From Mycolicibacterium neoaurum VKM Ac-1815D (GTDB taxonomy: Bacteria > Actinomycetota > Actinomycetes > Mycobacteriales > Mycobacteriaceae), in the NCBI RefSeq assembly GCF_000317305.3, contig NC_023036.2, forward strand, positions 5,022,001 to 5,086,000: 64,000 nt of DNA, in the 5' to 3' direction. Under the pieces are notes generated by a model. It was not told the origin of the DNA, did not search any database, and saw only the letters and a list, made by a program, of their open reading frames with translations. The translations under genes were made by a program, and so were the position numbers. This document shows, piece by piece, positions 1 to 7,945 of the stretch; position 1 is the stretch's first letter; each line of letters begins with the position of its first letter.

Positions 1-408
1 GTCGGGACCGCCGACGGTGACCGCGCGCCATTGCACGCCGGAGCCGTCCTTGGAACCGACCGTGACGGGTTCGGGTCCGACGTCATTGCTCGCGGGCAGC
101 ACGGGTTCGGCCGCACTGTCGTTGATGGCCAACTGGATCCGGCCGTCGGCGTCGGTCCCCCGGACATAGAAGTTCGTCGGCGGATTCGCGGGGCTGGGAT
201 CCTGCAACGGTTCGGCGAACGCGTGCGGGGCCTGCGCCCAGCCGCCCGACGCCTCGAGCAGGGTGTCATCGACACGCTTGATCTCGGTGTGGCGCATTAT
301 CGACGTGACGGCAATACCGGAGGCCAGCAGTCCGAATGCCACCAACACCAGCGTCGCCGCCACCAACCCGACGCGCAGCGGCACCGCCCGCCGGTATCTA
401 CCGATCAT
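1..408 (-). CDS. phoR: PhoR sensor histidine kinase, N-terminal part (runs off the window)
   Basis: Membrane sensor kinase partner of PhoP. Only the first 136 codons are present. The start is the only ATG (406-408) just downstream of phoP, 14 bp after its stop, so the pair is one operon. The protein begins MIGRYRRAVPLRVGLVAATL with one hydrophobic helix at about residues 12-35, then an extracytoplasmic sensor region containing NFYVRG and NDVG, which match my recollection of mycobacterial PhoR. HAMP, His-kinase and ATPase domains lie outside the window. Identity rests mainly on the adjacent, very PhoP-like regulator. Confidence 0.85.
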   Translation of the reverse strand, partial: MIGRYRRAVPLRVGLVAATLVLVAFGLLASGIAVTSIMRHTEIKRVDDTLLEASGGWAQAPHAFAEPLQDPSPANPPTNFYVRGTDADGRIQLAINDSAAEPVLPASNDVGPEPVTVGSKDGSGVQWRAVTVGGPD

Positions 409-422
409 GGATGAATGATGGC

Positions 423-1151
423 CTAGCGCGGCTCACGCAGCACGTACCCCACACCGCGCAGCGTGTGCAGCAGTCGCTTGTCACCGGTGTCGATCTTGCG
501 TCGCAGATAGGAGACATAGGACTCGACGACGTTCACATCGCCGCCGAAGTCGTAGCGCCACACGTGGTCGAGGATCTTCGGCTTGGACAGCACCGTGCCC
601 GCGTTGATGATGAAGTAGCGCAGCAGCGTGAACTCCGTCGGCGACAGCGATACGGGTTCGCCGGCCTTCCAGACCTCGTGGGTCTCCTCGTCGAGTTCGA
701 TATCGGCGAAGCTCAGCCGCGCGTTCTTGGGTTCTTCGACACCGCGGCCGACCCGGCGCAGGATGACCCGCAACCGTGCCACCACTTCCTCGAGGCTGAA
801 CGGTTTGGTCACGTAGTCGTCACCGCCGAGGGTGAGTCCGGTGATCTTGTCCTGCAGGTTGTCGCGCGCGGTGAGAAAGAGCGCGGGCGCGTCGATACCG
901 TCGGCACGCATGCGTCGCAGCACGCCGAAGCCATCCATACCCGGCATCATCACGTCGAGGATCACCGCATCGGGCTTGATCTCGCGGGCCTTGGCCAGCG
1001 CATCGGGACCACTGGCAGCGGTATGCACCTCGAATCCCTGGAACTTCAGGCTCACCGAGAGCAGCTCCACGATGTTGGTCTCGTCATCGACGACGAGGAT
1101 GCGCGCCTCGGGGATGCTGTCGTGAGATTCGGATATCGCTGCCATTGCCAT
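423..1151 (-). CDS. phoP: PhoP response regulator (OmpR family)
   Basis: DNA-binding response regulator of the PhoPR system, which in mycobacteria controls complex lipid synthesis and acid or phosphate-linked responses. It has a receiver domain at about residues 17-130 (acidic VVDDE, phospho-Asp in VILDVMMPG, Lys in DDYVTKPF) and a winged-helix domain ending DTGDKRLLHTLRGVGYVLRE. The C-terminal half is nearly identical to what I know of M. tuberculosis PhoP. The frame stays open far upstream, but that part lies opposite a repeat-coding gene. I start at the ATG at 1151 (242 aa, against 247 in M. tuberculosis); an in-frame ATG at 1145 and a GTG at 1160 are alternatives. phoR follows 14 bp downstream. 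Confidence 0.93.
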   Translation of the reverse strand: MAMAAISESHDSIPEARILVVDDETNIVELLSVSLKFQGFEVHTAASGPDALAKAREIKPDAVILDVMMPGMDGFGVLRRMRADGIDAPALFLTARDNLQDKITGLTLGGDDYVTKPFSLEEVVARLRVILRRVGRGVEEPKNARLSFADIELDEETHEVWKAGEPVSLSPTEFTLLRYFIINAGTVLSKPKILDHVWRYDFGGDVNVVESYVSYLRRKIDTGDKRLLHTLRGVGYVLREPR

Positions 1152-1154
1152 GAA

Positions 1155-1204
1155 GTTCACAGTGCACTCTCTGGTTGAAGCACACCTGGAGACTGGCTGT
1201 GAAC
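1155..1204. promoter_or_regulatory. Inverted repeat in the phoP promoter region
   Basis: GTTCACAG (1155-1162) and CTGTGAAC (1197-1204) form exact 8-bp inverted arms just upstream of phoP, in the short gap shared with the divergent decapeptide-repeat gene. PhoP is known to bind TCACAG-type repeats and to regulate its own promoter, so autoregulation is plausible. Spacing differs from the usual tandem PhoP box, so this is tentative. Confidence 0.35.
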
Positions 1205-1259
1205 TCACTGAGAATGCAAACCCGGCCGGGCCCGTCGGCGGCCGCCCTAGACTGGCGGC

Positions 1260-2291
1260 ATGAACCTCGGCAACACCATCGTGCAAGTTGCCACGGCCCC
1301 GGTCAGGGTCGGACTGGCCGTTGCCGACATCGGACTCAACATCGCTGGTGGCACGCTGAAGGTGGTGCAGCGATCGCTGACCGACGCCGGCCCGGTCAGC
1401 GGTACCACCGGCTTTGCCGCGATGCTGGGCATCGACGACGCGGTCGACCGCGCGAACCGGCTGGCCCGGTTGATGGACGATGATGCCCCACTCGGCCGGG
1501 CGCTGGCTCCCGAGGGTCCGCTCAACCAGCTGCTGCGGCCGGGCGGGCTTGTCGATCAGCTGACCGCCCCGGGGGGCCTGCTCGATCGGCTGAACAATCA
1601 GAACGGACCGGTCGCCCGCGCGCTGGCCGAAGACGGGCTGATCGACCAGATCACCGCCGAAGGCGGACTCGCCGACCGGTTGACCGCAGAGGGCGGTGTC
1701 GTCTCCCGGGTGATCGCCCCCGGCGGGTTGGCCGACCGGTTGCTCGCCGACGACGGCCTGGTGGAGCGGGCCCTGCGCGAGGACGGGGTCGCCGAACAAC
1801 TCCTCTCCGAGAACGGCCCGGTCGGCCGGGCGCTGGCCAAGGGCGGGCTTGTCGATCAGGTCACCGCGGAGGGCGGACTGATCGATCGGCTGACCACCGA
1901 CAGCGGCGCGCTGTCGCGGCTCATCGCACCCGGCGGACTGGCCGACCAGCTGCTCGCCGACGACGGCCTGATCGAACGGATCCTTCGGGAGGACGGCGTC
2001 GTCGACACGCTGCTGGCCGAGGGCGGTCTGCTGGACACCTTGACCGATCCGGACGGACCGCTGCTCAAGCTCGCCGATGTCGCCGACACCCTCAACCGCC
2101 TGGCACCCGGGCTGGAGGCGCTTGCCCCGACCATCGACGCCCTGCACGAAGCCGTCATCACGCTGTCGCAGGTGGTCAACCCGCTGTCGAACATCGCCGG
2201 GCGCATCCCGCTGGGACGTCAGCGCAGCCGCCGCACCGCCACCATGCCGCGCGCGGTGGTCTCCGAACGCGTCATCGACGACGAGGGCTAA
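1260..2291 (+). CDS. Decapeptide-repeat protein of unknown function
   Basis: 343 aa, no recognised enzyme domain. Residues 1-75 are a moderately hydrophobic leader (MNLGNTIVQVATAPVRVGLA) with no clear signal-peptide cleavage site. From about residue 76 to 270 there are about 19 tandem 10-residue units of the type G-L-h-D-R-L-x-A-x-G, and two larger 70-residue blocks (116-185 and 186-255) resemble each other unit by unit. The C-terminus (TLNRLAPGLEALAPTIDALH) is predicted helical, followed by a basic tail RQRSRRT. ATG at 1260 lies 109 bp from divergent phoP. The repeat composition creates long open frames on the other strand, which are shadows. Function is unknown; a fibrous or solenoid structural role is a guess. 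Confidence 0.85.
   Translation: MNLGNTIVQVATAPVRVGLAVADIGLNIAGGTLKVVQRSLTDAGPVSGTTGFAAMLGIDDAVDRANRLARLMDDDAPLGRALAPEGPLNQLLRPGGLVDQLTAPGGLLDRLNNQNGPVARALAEDGLIDQITAEGGLADRLTAEGGVVSRVIAPGGLADRLLADDGLVERALREDGVAEQLLSENGPVGRALAKGGLVDQVTAEGGLIDRLTTDSGALSRLIAPGGLADQLLADDGLIERILREDGVVDTLLAEGGLLDTLTDPDGPLLKLADVADTLNRLAPGLEALAPTIDALHEAVITLSQVVNPLSNIAGRIPLGRQRSRRTATMPRAVVSERVIDDEG
1485..2069 (+). repeat. Tandem 30-bp (10-residue) coding repeat with a 210-bp higher-order period
   Basis: About 19 consecutive 30-bp units encode a decapeptide beginning with Gly (GLVDQLTAPG, GLADRLTAEG, GLADRLLADD). The series GPVARALAED to GVAEQLLSEN (from about 1605) is echoed by GPVGRALAKG to GVVDTLLAEG (to about 2024), a 7-unit super-repeat. 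Confidence 0.85.
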
Positions 2292-2310
2292 GCTGTCCGG
2301 CGTAGTACAC

Positions 2311-2382
2311 GCCTCCGTAGCTCAGTGGTAGAGCTTCCGCCTTGTAAGCGGACGGCCGTCGGTTCAATCCCGACCGGGGGCT
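2311..2382 (+). tRNA. tRNA-Thr (anticodon TGT)
   Basis: A 72-nt cloverleaf. The acceptor arm GCCTCCG pairs with CGGGGGC (one G-T pair), the anticodon stem TCCGC/GCGGA encloses loop CTTGTAA with anticodon TGT, and the T arm contains GGTTCAATCC. CCA is not encoded. It lies 19 bp after the decapeptide-repeat gene. Confidence 0.95.
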
Positions 2383-2428
2383 CAGTTGTGGCTCGTCTGT
2401 TGTCGGACCGGGGACGTAGCGTGCGGCC

Positions 2429-2833
2429 ATGAGACAGTGCAGAAGCTGCGGAGTTGCGCTCACTCGGCGCAGCCAAAAAGTGTTCTGTAGCAATCCGTGT
2501 CAGATTGCGTTCCGCCGCGCGACGCGCACGGAGATGTGGCTGGCATCCGGCCAAGGCCGTGCCGGATCTTTGCGAGGCCACTACATCCGCTCGTACGTGG
2601 ACGCCGAACAGGGCGGCTGCTGCGCAATTTGCGGCTGTTCGGGCACCTGGCAAGACATCCCGCTGACCTTCGTGCTCGACCACATCGACGGCAATTCCGA
2701 GAACAACCGGCGCGAGAACCTGCGCCTGGTGTGCCCGAATTGCGATTCCCAGCTGCCGACGTACAAGAGTCGCAACCGCGGCAACGGCCGCAGCATCCGC
2801 CGTCAGCGGTACGCCGACGGGAAGTCCTACTAG
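2429..2833 (+). CDS. Small HNH-family nuclease
   Basis: 134 aa with an HNH core: CAIC at about residues 69-72, then VLDHIDGNSENNRRENLRLV and CPNC at the C-terminus, giving the HNH histidine and asparagines plus paired zinc cysteines. A second N-terminal zinc-binding pair (CRSCG and FCSNPC, residues 4-25) looks like a recognition finger. Lys/Arg-rich tail. HNH proteins of this size are often mobile or accessory; it sits 46 bp downstream of tRNA-Thr but no integrase or att repeat is visible. Substrate unknown. Confidence 0.8.
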   Translation: MRQCRSCGVALTRRSQKVFCSNPCQIAFRRATRTEMWLASGQGRAGSLRGHYIRSYVDAEQGGCCAICGCSGTWQDIPLTFVLDHIDGNSENNRRENLRLVCPNCDSQLPTYKSRNRGNGRSIRRQRYADGKSY

Positions 2834-2842
2834 GTGCGCCCG

Positions 2843-3043
2843 TCAGGTCTCGTCGGCGATCTGGCGGCGACTCTCGTGTAACCCGGGTCCGTCGGGGTCC
2901 TCGTGCCGACGGTCGAGCTGGTCCTGCACCTGGCGCTGGTCGGCGGTGGCCTCGGTGGCGTCCGCGGGGTTGGCCGGCGGGTCGATGCCGGGGTCCTTCA
3001 CTGAGGCCTTGGCTATCTCGTCCTTTTTCATGTCCTGTTGCAT
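2843..3043 (-). CDS. Small hydrophilic protein, unknown
   Basis: 66 aa from the ATG at 3043 (alternative ATG at 3031). Very acidic and polar (MQQDMKKDEIAKASVKDPGI at the start; Asp, Gln and Arg rich), no hydrophobic segment and no cysteine, so probably a soluble, disordered protein. Convergent with the HNH gene, 9 bp apart. The composition resembles short mycobacterial proteins of unknown role. Confidence 0.6.
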   Translation of the reverse strand: MQQDMKKDEIAKASVKDPGIDPPANPADATEATADQRQVQDQLDRRHEDPDGPGLHESRRQIADET

Positions 3044-3140
3044 GCCCGCGGGTTCTCCCCGCCGACCGAAAACTAAACGTCGTTGCCCGAGCCCACACCC
3101 GGGCATGTGTAGCTTGTGAGGCGAGAGAGGGAGGTGCGCC

Positions 3141-3506
3141 GTGGCCGATGCCGGATTCTGGGTTGCCTGGGGGTTGCCCACCCAGGGCCGCGAGGCCCTG
3201 GCACTGGAGACCCTGAAGTCGTCTCGTGACTTCCTGACCGAGCTGGCCGAGACCGGGCGCATCGAACGGTACGACACGGCCATCTTGAAGCCGCAGACCA
3301 CCGAGCTCGGTGGGTTCTTCCTCATCCAGGGCAGCCGGACGCAGATCGATCAGCTCCGCCGCGATGCCGATTTCGAGCGCTGGGCCAACCGCGTTCAACT
3401 GGTTGCCGACCGCGTCGCGATCGTGGACGCCTGGGCGGGTAACGGAATCGACGAAGCGACCGATCTCTATATCGAGGCGCTGCGTGAGGCCGGTCTGCAC
3501 GGCTGA
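3141..3506 (+). CDS. Conserved-looking small protein, possible dimeric alpha/beta-barrel
   Basis: 121 aa from a GTG at 3141 preceded by GAGGGAGG. The pattern (GFWVAWGLP, then helix, then GGFFLIQGSRTQIDQLRRD, then LVADRVAIVDAW) suggests the beta-alpha-beta-beta ferredoxin-like fold of YCII/EthD-type proteins. No catalytic motif can be assigned. Codon use is like the core genes. Confidence 0.7.
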   Translation: MADAGFWVAWGLPTQGREALALETLKSSRDFLTELAETGRIERYDTAILKPQTTELGGFFLIQGSRTQIDQLRRDADFERWANRVQLVADRVAIVDAWAGNGIDEATDLYIEALREAGLHG

Positions 3507-3628
3507 ATCCCCCGGCCGGCCGGGCCGGTTGCAGCGCGCGCATTAATTGCCTCTTCCGTTAACGGCTTTGCTGAGGTTCTATTAGATGTACTTGTTGGGC
3601 CGGGGGCGGACAGCACGGAGGCACCATC

Positions 3629-5851
3629 ATGGGCTCATCGACGTTCTTCTGGCGGGGCGGGGGGCTGGCGGTGGGTCGCGTCGGGGGCCTGGCCGTGGCG
3701 CTGGGCGTCGGAACGGCGATCGTCAGCGGGCACGGCATCGCCGCGGCCGAGGGCAGCGACTCCGGCGGCGCCGGCAGTTCGTCGAGCGCATCCAACAGCA
3801 CCGGCGGATCCGCCACGACGTCGACACACGCGGGCGGCGCCACGGGTTCGGGCGAGAAGTCCGGGGACTCCGAGGGCTCCGGCAGCGGTGGGCTCACCAC
3901 CCGAGACCGCGACACCGACCGGGAGAACGAGAAGGACGCCACGTCCGGCGGCTCCGGCTCCGAGGCCGTCAAGGGATCCGGCGACGACGTCATCGACGAC
4001 TCCAAGATCGACGATTCAACAACCGACGATGACGAGCCGCTCGGCGGGGGCTCCAACAGCAGTGGCTCCAACAGCGGTGGCTCCAAGGACGAATCCCCCA
4101 CCTCGGAGTCCGGCTCGACGCCGCCCGACGAACTCGAACCGACAGAGCAGACCGCGCCGCGCACACCGCGCGTCACCATCGGCCAGTCCGACCGGCCACA
4201 CTCCATAGCCCCGACCACCGAGCAGCCGAGCGCCTCGGTCGAATCCGGTGCGGGCACCACCGACGACTCGCGCACCACCACCGAGACGGCCAGCTTGAGC
4301 ACCACCCGGGTCGCCGATGCCTCGGACACGTTGGCCACCGCGGGCAACGTCGCGGTGTTCGCCTCGGCGCGCACCCTGGCCACCGCCACGGTCACCGACA
4401 ACCCGTCCCGGCCGGCCGCCACCGCCTCGGCCCACCCGTTGACCGGCGTGGTGAAGGTCGTCGCCAACGTCCTCGACTGGGCGGCGGGCGTGGTGCCGGG
4501 CTCGCCGAGCGCTCCCACCCTGGCATGGGCCCTGCTCGCGTTCGCCCGGCGCGAGGTGGACAATCTGCTCAGCCGGCTCGATCCCGCGCACGCTGCCGCG
4601 ACCGCGGCGGCCAACTCGGCGGCCGCCGCGACCGATAACGCGGCGCGCGCCCTGGCGGCTGCCGCGATCAATCCGCGTCCCGGCTTCCCTCCGCCGGGCT
4701 ATCAGTTCAGCCCGTCGACGAGTTTCGTGGACTGGGTCACCGGTAACTTCGCCCCCAACGACACCTTCAACCGGTACGGGATCTGGGGTACCGATATCGG
4801 AACCATGTGGGACAACGGTATCCCCGATGATCCCAACACCCCGATCAACGAGAACCAGGTGCTCATCGCCTTCGGCGACACCTTCGGTGGACCCAACATG
4901 ACCGGCACCTGGCGACTCAACACGCTCTTCCGCAGCCCGGACCGCAACCTTGCCGACGGTCTGGCGGTACCGGGCGGACAGTGGTTCAACGGCAACATGT
5001 TCGGCGGTTCTCCACTGTGGGAGGAGCATTACGCCAGGCAGATCATCCTGCCCGAACGGCTCCCCAAGGGACTGCCGACGGGTGTCACGCTGATCCCGAC
5101 GGCCGGCATCTCGGTTCCCACTCCGGGCACCAAATACGGTGCCACGCAATACCTGAGCTTCATGTCGGTCAAGCAGTGGGGTGCGGCGGGACAGTGGTCG
5201 ACCAACTATTCGGCCATCGCCTATTCCGAGGACAACGGCGAGAACTGGTACATCGCCCCGAGCAGTGTGCGCACCAACTTCGGCGGTAACGCGAACTTCC
5301 AGCAGGGCGCGTTCGTGCGGCCCGGCGACGGATTCGTGTACTCCTACGGAACTCCGAACGGTCGGCAGGGCCAGGCCTTCGTCTCCCGGGTCGCCGAGAA
5401 GGACATCCTCGACGTCACCAAGTACGAGTACTACAGCGCGGGCAGCAGCGGCTGGCTGTTCGGCATCGGGGCCTACAGCTCCGGTTGGTATCGCAACGAC
5501 CCCGGCAAGGCCTCCCCCGTCTTCGGACGCGAGACCGGGGCGTGCGGCGTGGCCAAGGCCGGCAACCAGGTCAGCGAGATGTCGGTGCAGTACAACAAGA
5601 CGCTCGGCAAATACGTTGCCATGCACGGGGATCAGTTCAACAACATCATCCTGCGCACCTCGGATCGCCCCGAGGGTGGTTGGTCCGCACCCACGGTCGT
5701 GATGGGTCAGCAGGGCGGCGGCATCTACGCACCGATGATGCATCCGTGGTCACCGTCGACGCTGGGTACCGGCACCGAGCTGTACTTCAACCTCTCGGTG
5801 TGGAACGACTACAACGTGTGGCTTGTGAAAACCGACCTCGCCAAGCTCTGA
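3629..5851 (+). CDS. Secreted DUF4185 protein, candidate GH183 D-arabinan hydrolase
   Basis: 740 aa, ATG preceded by GGAGG. Residues about 1-42 form a secretion signal ending in GIAAAEG. Residues 45-200 are a low-complexity Ser/Gly/Thr/Asp linker, and 260-330 an Ala-rich helical segment of a kind common in secreted mycobacterial proteins. The C-terminal domain (about 345-740) matches DUF4185, with IWGTDIGTMWDNG (Asp389) and LIAFGDTFGG (Asp417). DUF4185 was recently assigned to glycoside hydrolase family GH183, endo-D-arabinanases acting on arabinogalactan or lipoarabinomannan. A cell-wall arabinan remodelling role is inferred. The next gene starts 1 bp after the stop, so the two are probably coupled. 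Confidence 0.82.
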   Translation: MGSSTFFWRGGGLAVGRVGGLAVALGVGTAIVSGHGIAAAEGSDSGGAGSSSSASNSTGGSATTSTHAGGATGSGEKSGDSEGSGSGGLTTRDRDTDRENEKDATSGGSGSEAVKGSGDDVIDDSKIDDSTTDDDEPLGGGSNSSGSNSGGSKDESPTSESGSTPPDELEPTEQTAPRTPRVTIGQSDRPHSIAPTTEQPSASVESGAGTTDDSRTTTETASLSTTRVADASDTLATAGNVAVFASARTLATATVTDNPSRPAATASAHPLTGVVKVVANVLDWAAGVVPGSPSAPTLAWALLAFARREVDNLLSRLDPAHAAATAAANSAAAATDNAARALAAAAINPRPGFPPPGYQFSPSTSFVDWVTGNFAPNDTFNRYGIWGTDIGTMWDNGIPDDPNTPINENQVLIAFGDTFGGPNMTGTWRLNTLFRSPDRNLADGLAVPGGQWFNGNMFGGSPLWEEHYARQIILPERLPKGLPTGVTLIPTAGISVPTPGTKYGATQYLSFMSVKQWGAAGQWSTNYSAIAYSEDNGENWYIAPSSVRTNFGGNANFQQGAFVRPGDGFVYSYGTPNGRQGQAFVSRVAEKDILDVTKYEYYSAGSSGWLFGIGAYSSGWYRNDPGKASPVFGRETGACGVAKAGNQVSEMSVQYNKTLGKYVAMHGDQFNNIILRTSDRPEGGWSAPTVVMGQQGGGIYAPMMHPWSPSTLGTGTELYFNLSVWNDYNVWLVKTDLAKL

Positions 5852-5852
5852 C

Positions 5853-6311
5853 ATGCGCACGATCCTGGCGGCGATCGCGTTGCTCGTGGTGACGGCGGCG
5901 CCCGCCGCCGCCGAACCGCCGTCACCGAACACCCCCTGCACACCGGATCTGACCGGTGCCACCACGATGCAGGCCGGACAGCTCCTACCGCTGGTGTGCA
6001 CGGGCGGACGATGGGCGGCGGTGACCGTGCCGGGCGATCCCAGCGATCGCTGGGTGAGCTTCGGCCCGGAAATGGCTTTGCACGGTGAGGGTTTGCGTAA
6101 CCCGAATCTGGCCTCGGGGACCTGGACCGCAACCCCGTTGGAGCCGCAAACCTCCTGCGGGGCAACGCAGCAGAGCGTCGTCAGTGCAGGTGTCGTCGGC
6201 GCCCCCATGACCACGACGGCACCGATCGGTCAACCGCTCACCGTGGTGGTGATGCCGCGACTGTTCGACATCGTCATGACCGGACATTGTTTGTGGACGC
6301 GCAACCGCTAG
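5853..6311 (+). CDS. Secreted small protein, unknown
   Basis: 152 aa with a typical Sec signal peptide (MRTILAAIALLVVTAAPAAA, cleavage likely near residue 20-21). The mature part has four cysteines (TPCTPD, LVCTGG, TSCGAT, GHCLW), suggesting two disulfides in a compact secreted domain. ATG lies one base after the DUF4185 stop, which suggests co-translation and a shared periplasmic or cell-wall setting. No family recognised. Confidence 0.75.
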   Translation: MRTILAAIALLVVTAAPAAAEPPSPNTPCTPDLTGATTMQAGQLLPLVCTGGRWAAVTVPGDPSDRWVSFGPEMALHGEGLRNPNLASGTWTATPLEPQTSCGATQQSVVSAGVVGAPMTTTAPIGQPLTVVVMPRLFDIVMTGHCLWTRNR

Positions 6312-6376
6312 GCGGCCACGCACCGCCCTTCCACTTCGCCGCGCGACGGCACCGCGTGCACACTTAGACTTCGCTG

Positions 6377-7522
6377 GTGCGCGAGATCCTCGGCGACGTA
6401 CTGACAACCTGGCATTCCGGTGGCACCGCCGGCCTCGCCACGGTCGTGCGCACCTTCCGCTCCGCCCCACGCGCGCCCGGCGCGGCCCTGGCCGTGGCAC
6501 CCGACGGTAGCGTTGCCGGGTCGGTATCCGGCGGTTGTGTCGAAGGCGCGGTGTACGAGCTTGCCGCCGAGGTCGTCGCGACCGGATCGCCGCAACTACA
6601 GCGCTACGGGATCAGCGATGACGACGCCTTCGCCGTCGGACTCACCTGCGGCGGCATCATCGATGTGTTCGTCGAACCCGTGTCACGACAGACATTTCCC
6701 GAACTGCCGGCGTTGGCCGACGCGGTCGACCACGACCGGCCGGTGGCGGTCGCCACCGTGATCGCCCACCCCGATGCTCGTCGCATCGGACGCCGGATGG
6801 TCATCGACTCCGAGCGCCGCGATGGCTCGCTGGGGTCGGCGCGCGCAGATGACGCCGTGACCGACGATGCACGCGGCCTGCTGCTGGCGGGACAGACCGG
6901 TGTGCTGTCCTACGGCCCCGACGGAGAGCGCATCGACGAGACGGCCGACCGGGGCATGGAGGTGTTCGTCGCCAGTTACGCTCCGGCGCCGCGCATGGTG
7001 ATCTTCGGCGCCATCGACTTCGCCGCAGCGCTGACTCGGCAGGCCGGGCTGCTGGGATATCGGGTGACGGTATGCGACGCCCGCCCGGTGTTCGCGACCG
7101 CTGCCCGATTCCCGACCGCCGACGAGGTGGTCGTCGACTGGCCCGACCGTTACCTGCGCGCTCAGCAGGATCTCGGCGCCATCGACAACAGAACCGCGAT
7201 CTGCGTGCTGACCCACGACCCGAAATTCGATGTGCCCGCCCTTGCGGTGGCGCTGCGGCTCCCCCAGGTCGGGTATGTCGGGGCGATGGGCTCCCGGCGC
7301 ACCCATCTGGACCGATTGGCCCGACTCTCCGAGGCGGGGCTCGGCGGCGACGAGCTGGCCCGGCTGTCCAGCCCCATCGGACTGGACCTCGGCGCGCGGA
7401 CGCCGGAGGAGACCGCGGTGTCGATCGTCGCCGAGATCATCGCCAGCCGATGGGGTGGCGGCGGACGCCCCCTCGCCGCGCTCGACGGTCGCATCCACCG
7501 TGATCGGGAAGCCCGCACCTGA
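6377..7522 (+). CDS. XdhC/CoxI-family molybdoenzyme maturation protein
   Basis: 381 aa from a GTG at 6377. The N-terminal XdhC_CoxI segment contains SVSGGCVEGAVY and LTCGGIIDVF; the C-terminal Rossmann-like XdhC domain begins near RMVIFGAIDFAAALTRQAG and includes VGYVGAMGSRRTH. Family members insert or sulfurate the molybdenum cofactor in xanthine dehydrogenase or CO-dehydrogenase-type enzymes. No molybdenum hydroxylase subunits lie nearby, so its client must be encoded elsewhere. Confidence 0.88.
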   Translation: MREILGDVLTTWHSGGTAGLATVVRTFRSAPRAPGAALAVAPDGSVAGSVSGGCVEGAVYELAAEVVATGSPQLQRYGISDDDAFAVGLTCGGIIDVFVEPVSRQTFPELPALADAVDHDRPVAVATVIAHPDARRIGRRMVIDSERRDGSLGSARADDAVTDDARGLLLAGQTGVLSYGPDGERIDETADRGMEVFVASYAPAPRMVIFGAIDFAAALTRQAGLLGYRVTVCDARPVFATAARFPTADEVVVDWPDRYLRAQQDLGAIDNRTAICVLTHDPKFDVPALAVALRLPQVGYVGAMGSRRTHLDRLARLSEAGLGGDELARLSSPIGLDLGARTPEETAVSIVAEIIASRWGGGGRPLAALDGRIHRDREART

Positions 7523-7612
7523 GTCGGTGTTCGGTAACGTCGGGTCCGACCCCGCCGATAGTCCTCACAGCGTCTGCCGATGCATCTCGCTCGGTGCTGG
7601 GACAGGAGAACA

Positions 7613-7945
7613 ATGATCACGCGCATGCTGGCCGCCGCTTTCCTGGCCGGCGCTGTCATCGGCCCGGCTGCCGGACTCGGTGCCGCCGCGCCCGCCGCCG
7701 CCGAGGAAATCACCCAGGAGCAGTTCCTGGCGGCGATCGCCCAGCAGGGCGTGCAGGTCGGCAGCGATGAGGACGCCGTCCGGATCGCCCAGCGGATGTG
7801 CGAGATCGCCGGCGACGGCAGCGGCACGAAACTGCAGAAGGCCGTCTACTACGTCCGTGATCACACCGAGCTGAGCAAGGACGCCGTCACGACCTTCGCC
7901 GGTATCGCCGCCAGGGTGTACTGCCCCGACGTCCTGCCCAGCTAG
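7613..7945 (+). CDS. DUF732-type secreted protein
   Basis: 110 aa from the ATG at 7613 with GGAG about 5 bases upstream; an earlier in-frame ATG lacks a ribosome site. Signal peptide about residues 1-28 (ending APAAAEE). The mature part (FLAAIAQQGVQVGSDEDAVR, then RMCEIAGDG and ARVYCPDVLPS) has two cysteines and the layout of the mycobacterial DUF732 family of small secreted proteins, function unknown. Its 3' end overlaps the convergent SDR by 4 bp. Confidence 0.8.
   Translation: MITRMLAAAFLAGAVIGPAAGLGAAAPAAAEEITQEQFLAAIAQQGVQVGSDEDAVRIAQRMCEIAGDGSGTKLQKAVYYVRDHTELSKDAVTTFAGIAARVYCPDVLPS

Noticed and set aside
1152..2147. Upstream extension of phoP through the decapeptide-repeat gene
   Set aside because: The extension is the reverse of the repeat-coding sequence; PhoP similarity starts only near 1151.
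2383..2428. Attachment site between tRNA-Thr and the HNH gene
   Set aside because: No integrase and no repeat of the tRNA 3' end was found downstream.
3511..3524. CCCGGCCGGCCGGG palindrome after the 121-aa gene as a terminator
   Set aside because: No loop and no T-run; in a high-GC genome such strings arise by chance.
4016..5743. Long open frame (575 codons) antisense to the DUF4185 gene
   Set aside because: Translation is Arg/Gly/Val-rich without domain features and lies fully opposite a clear secreted protein; a GC-bias shadow.
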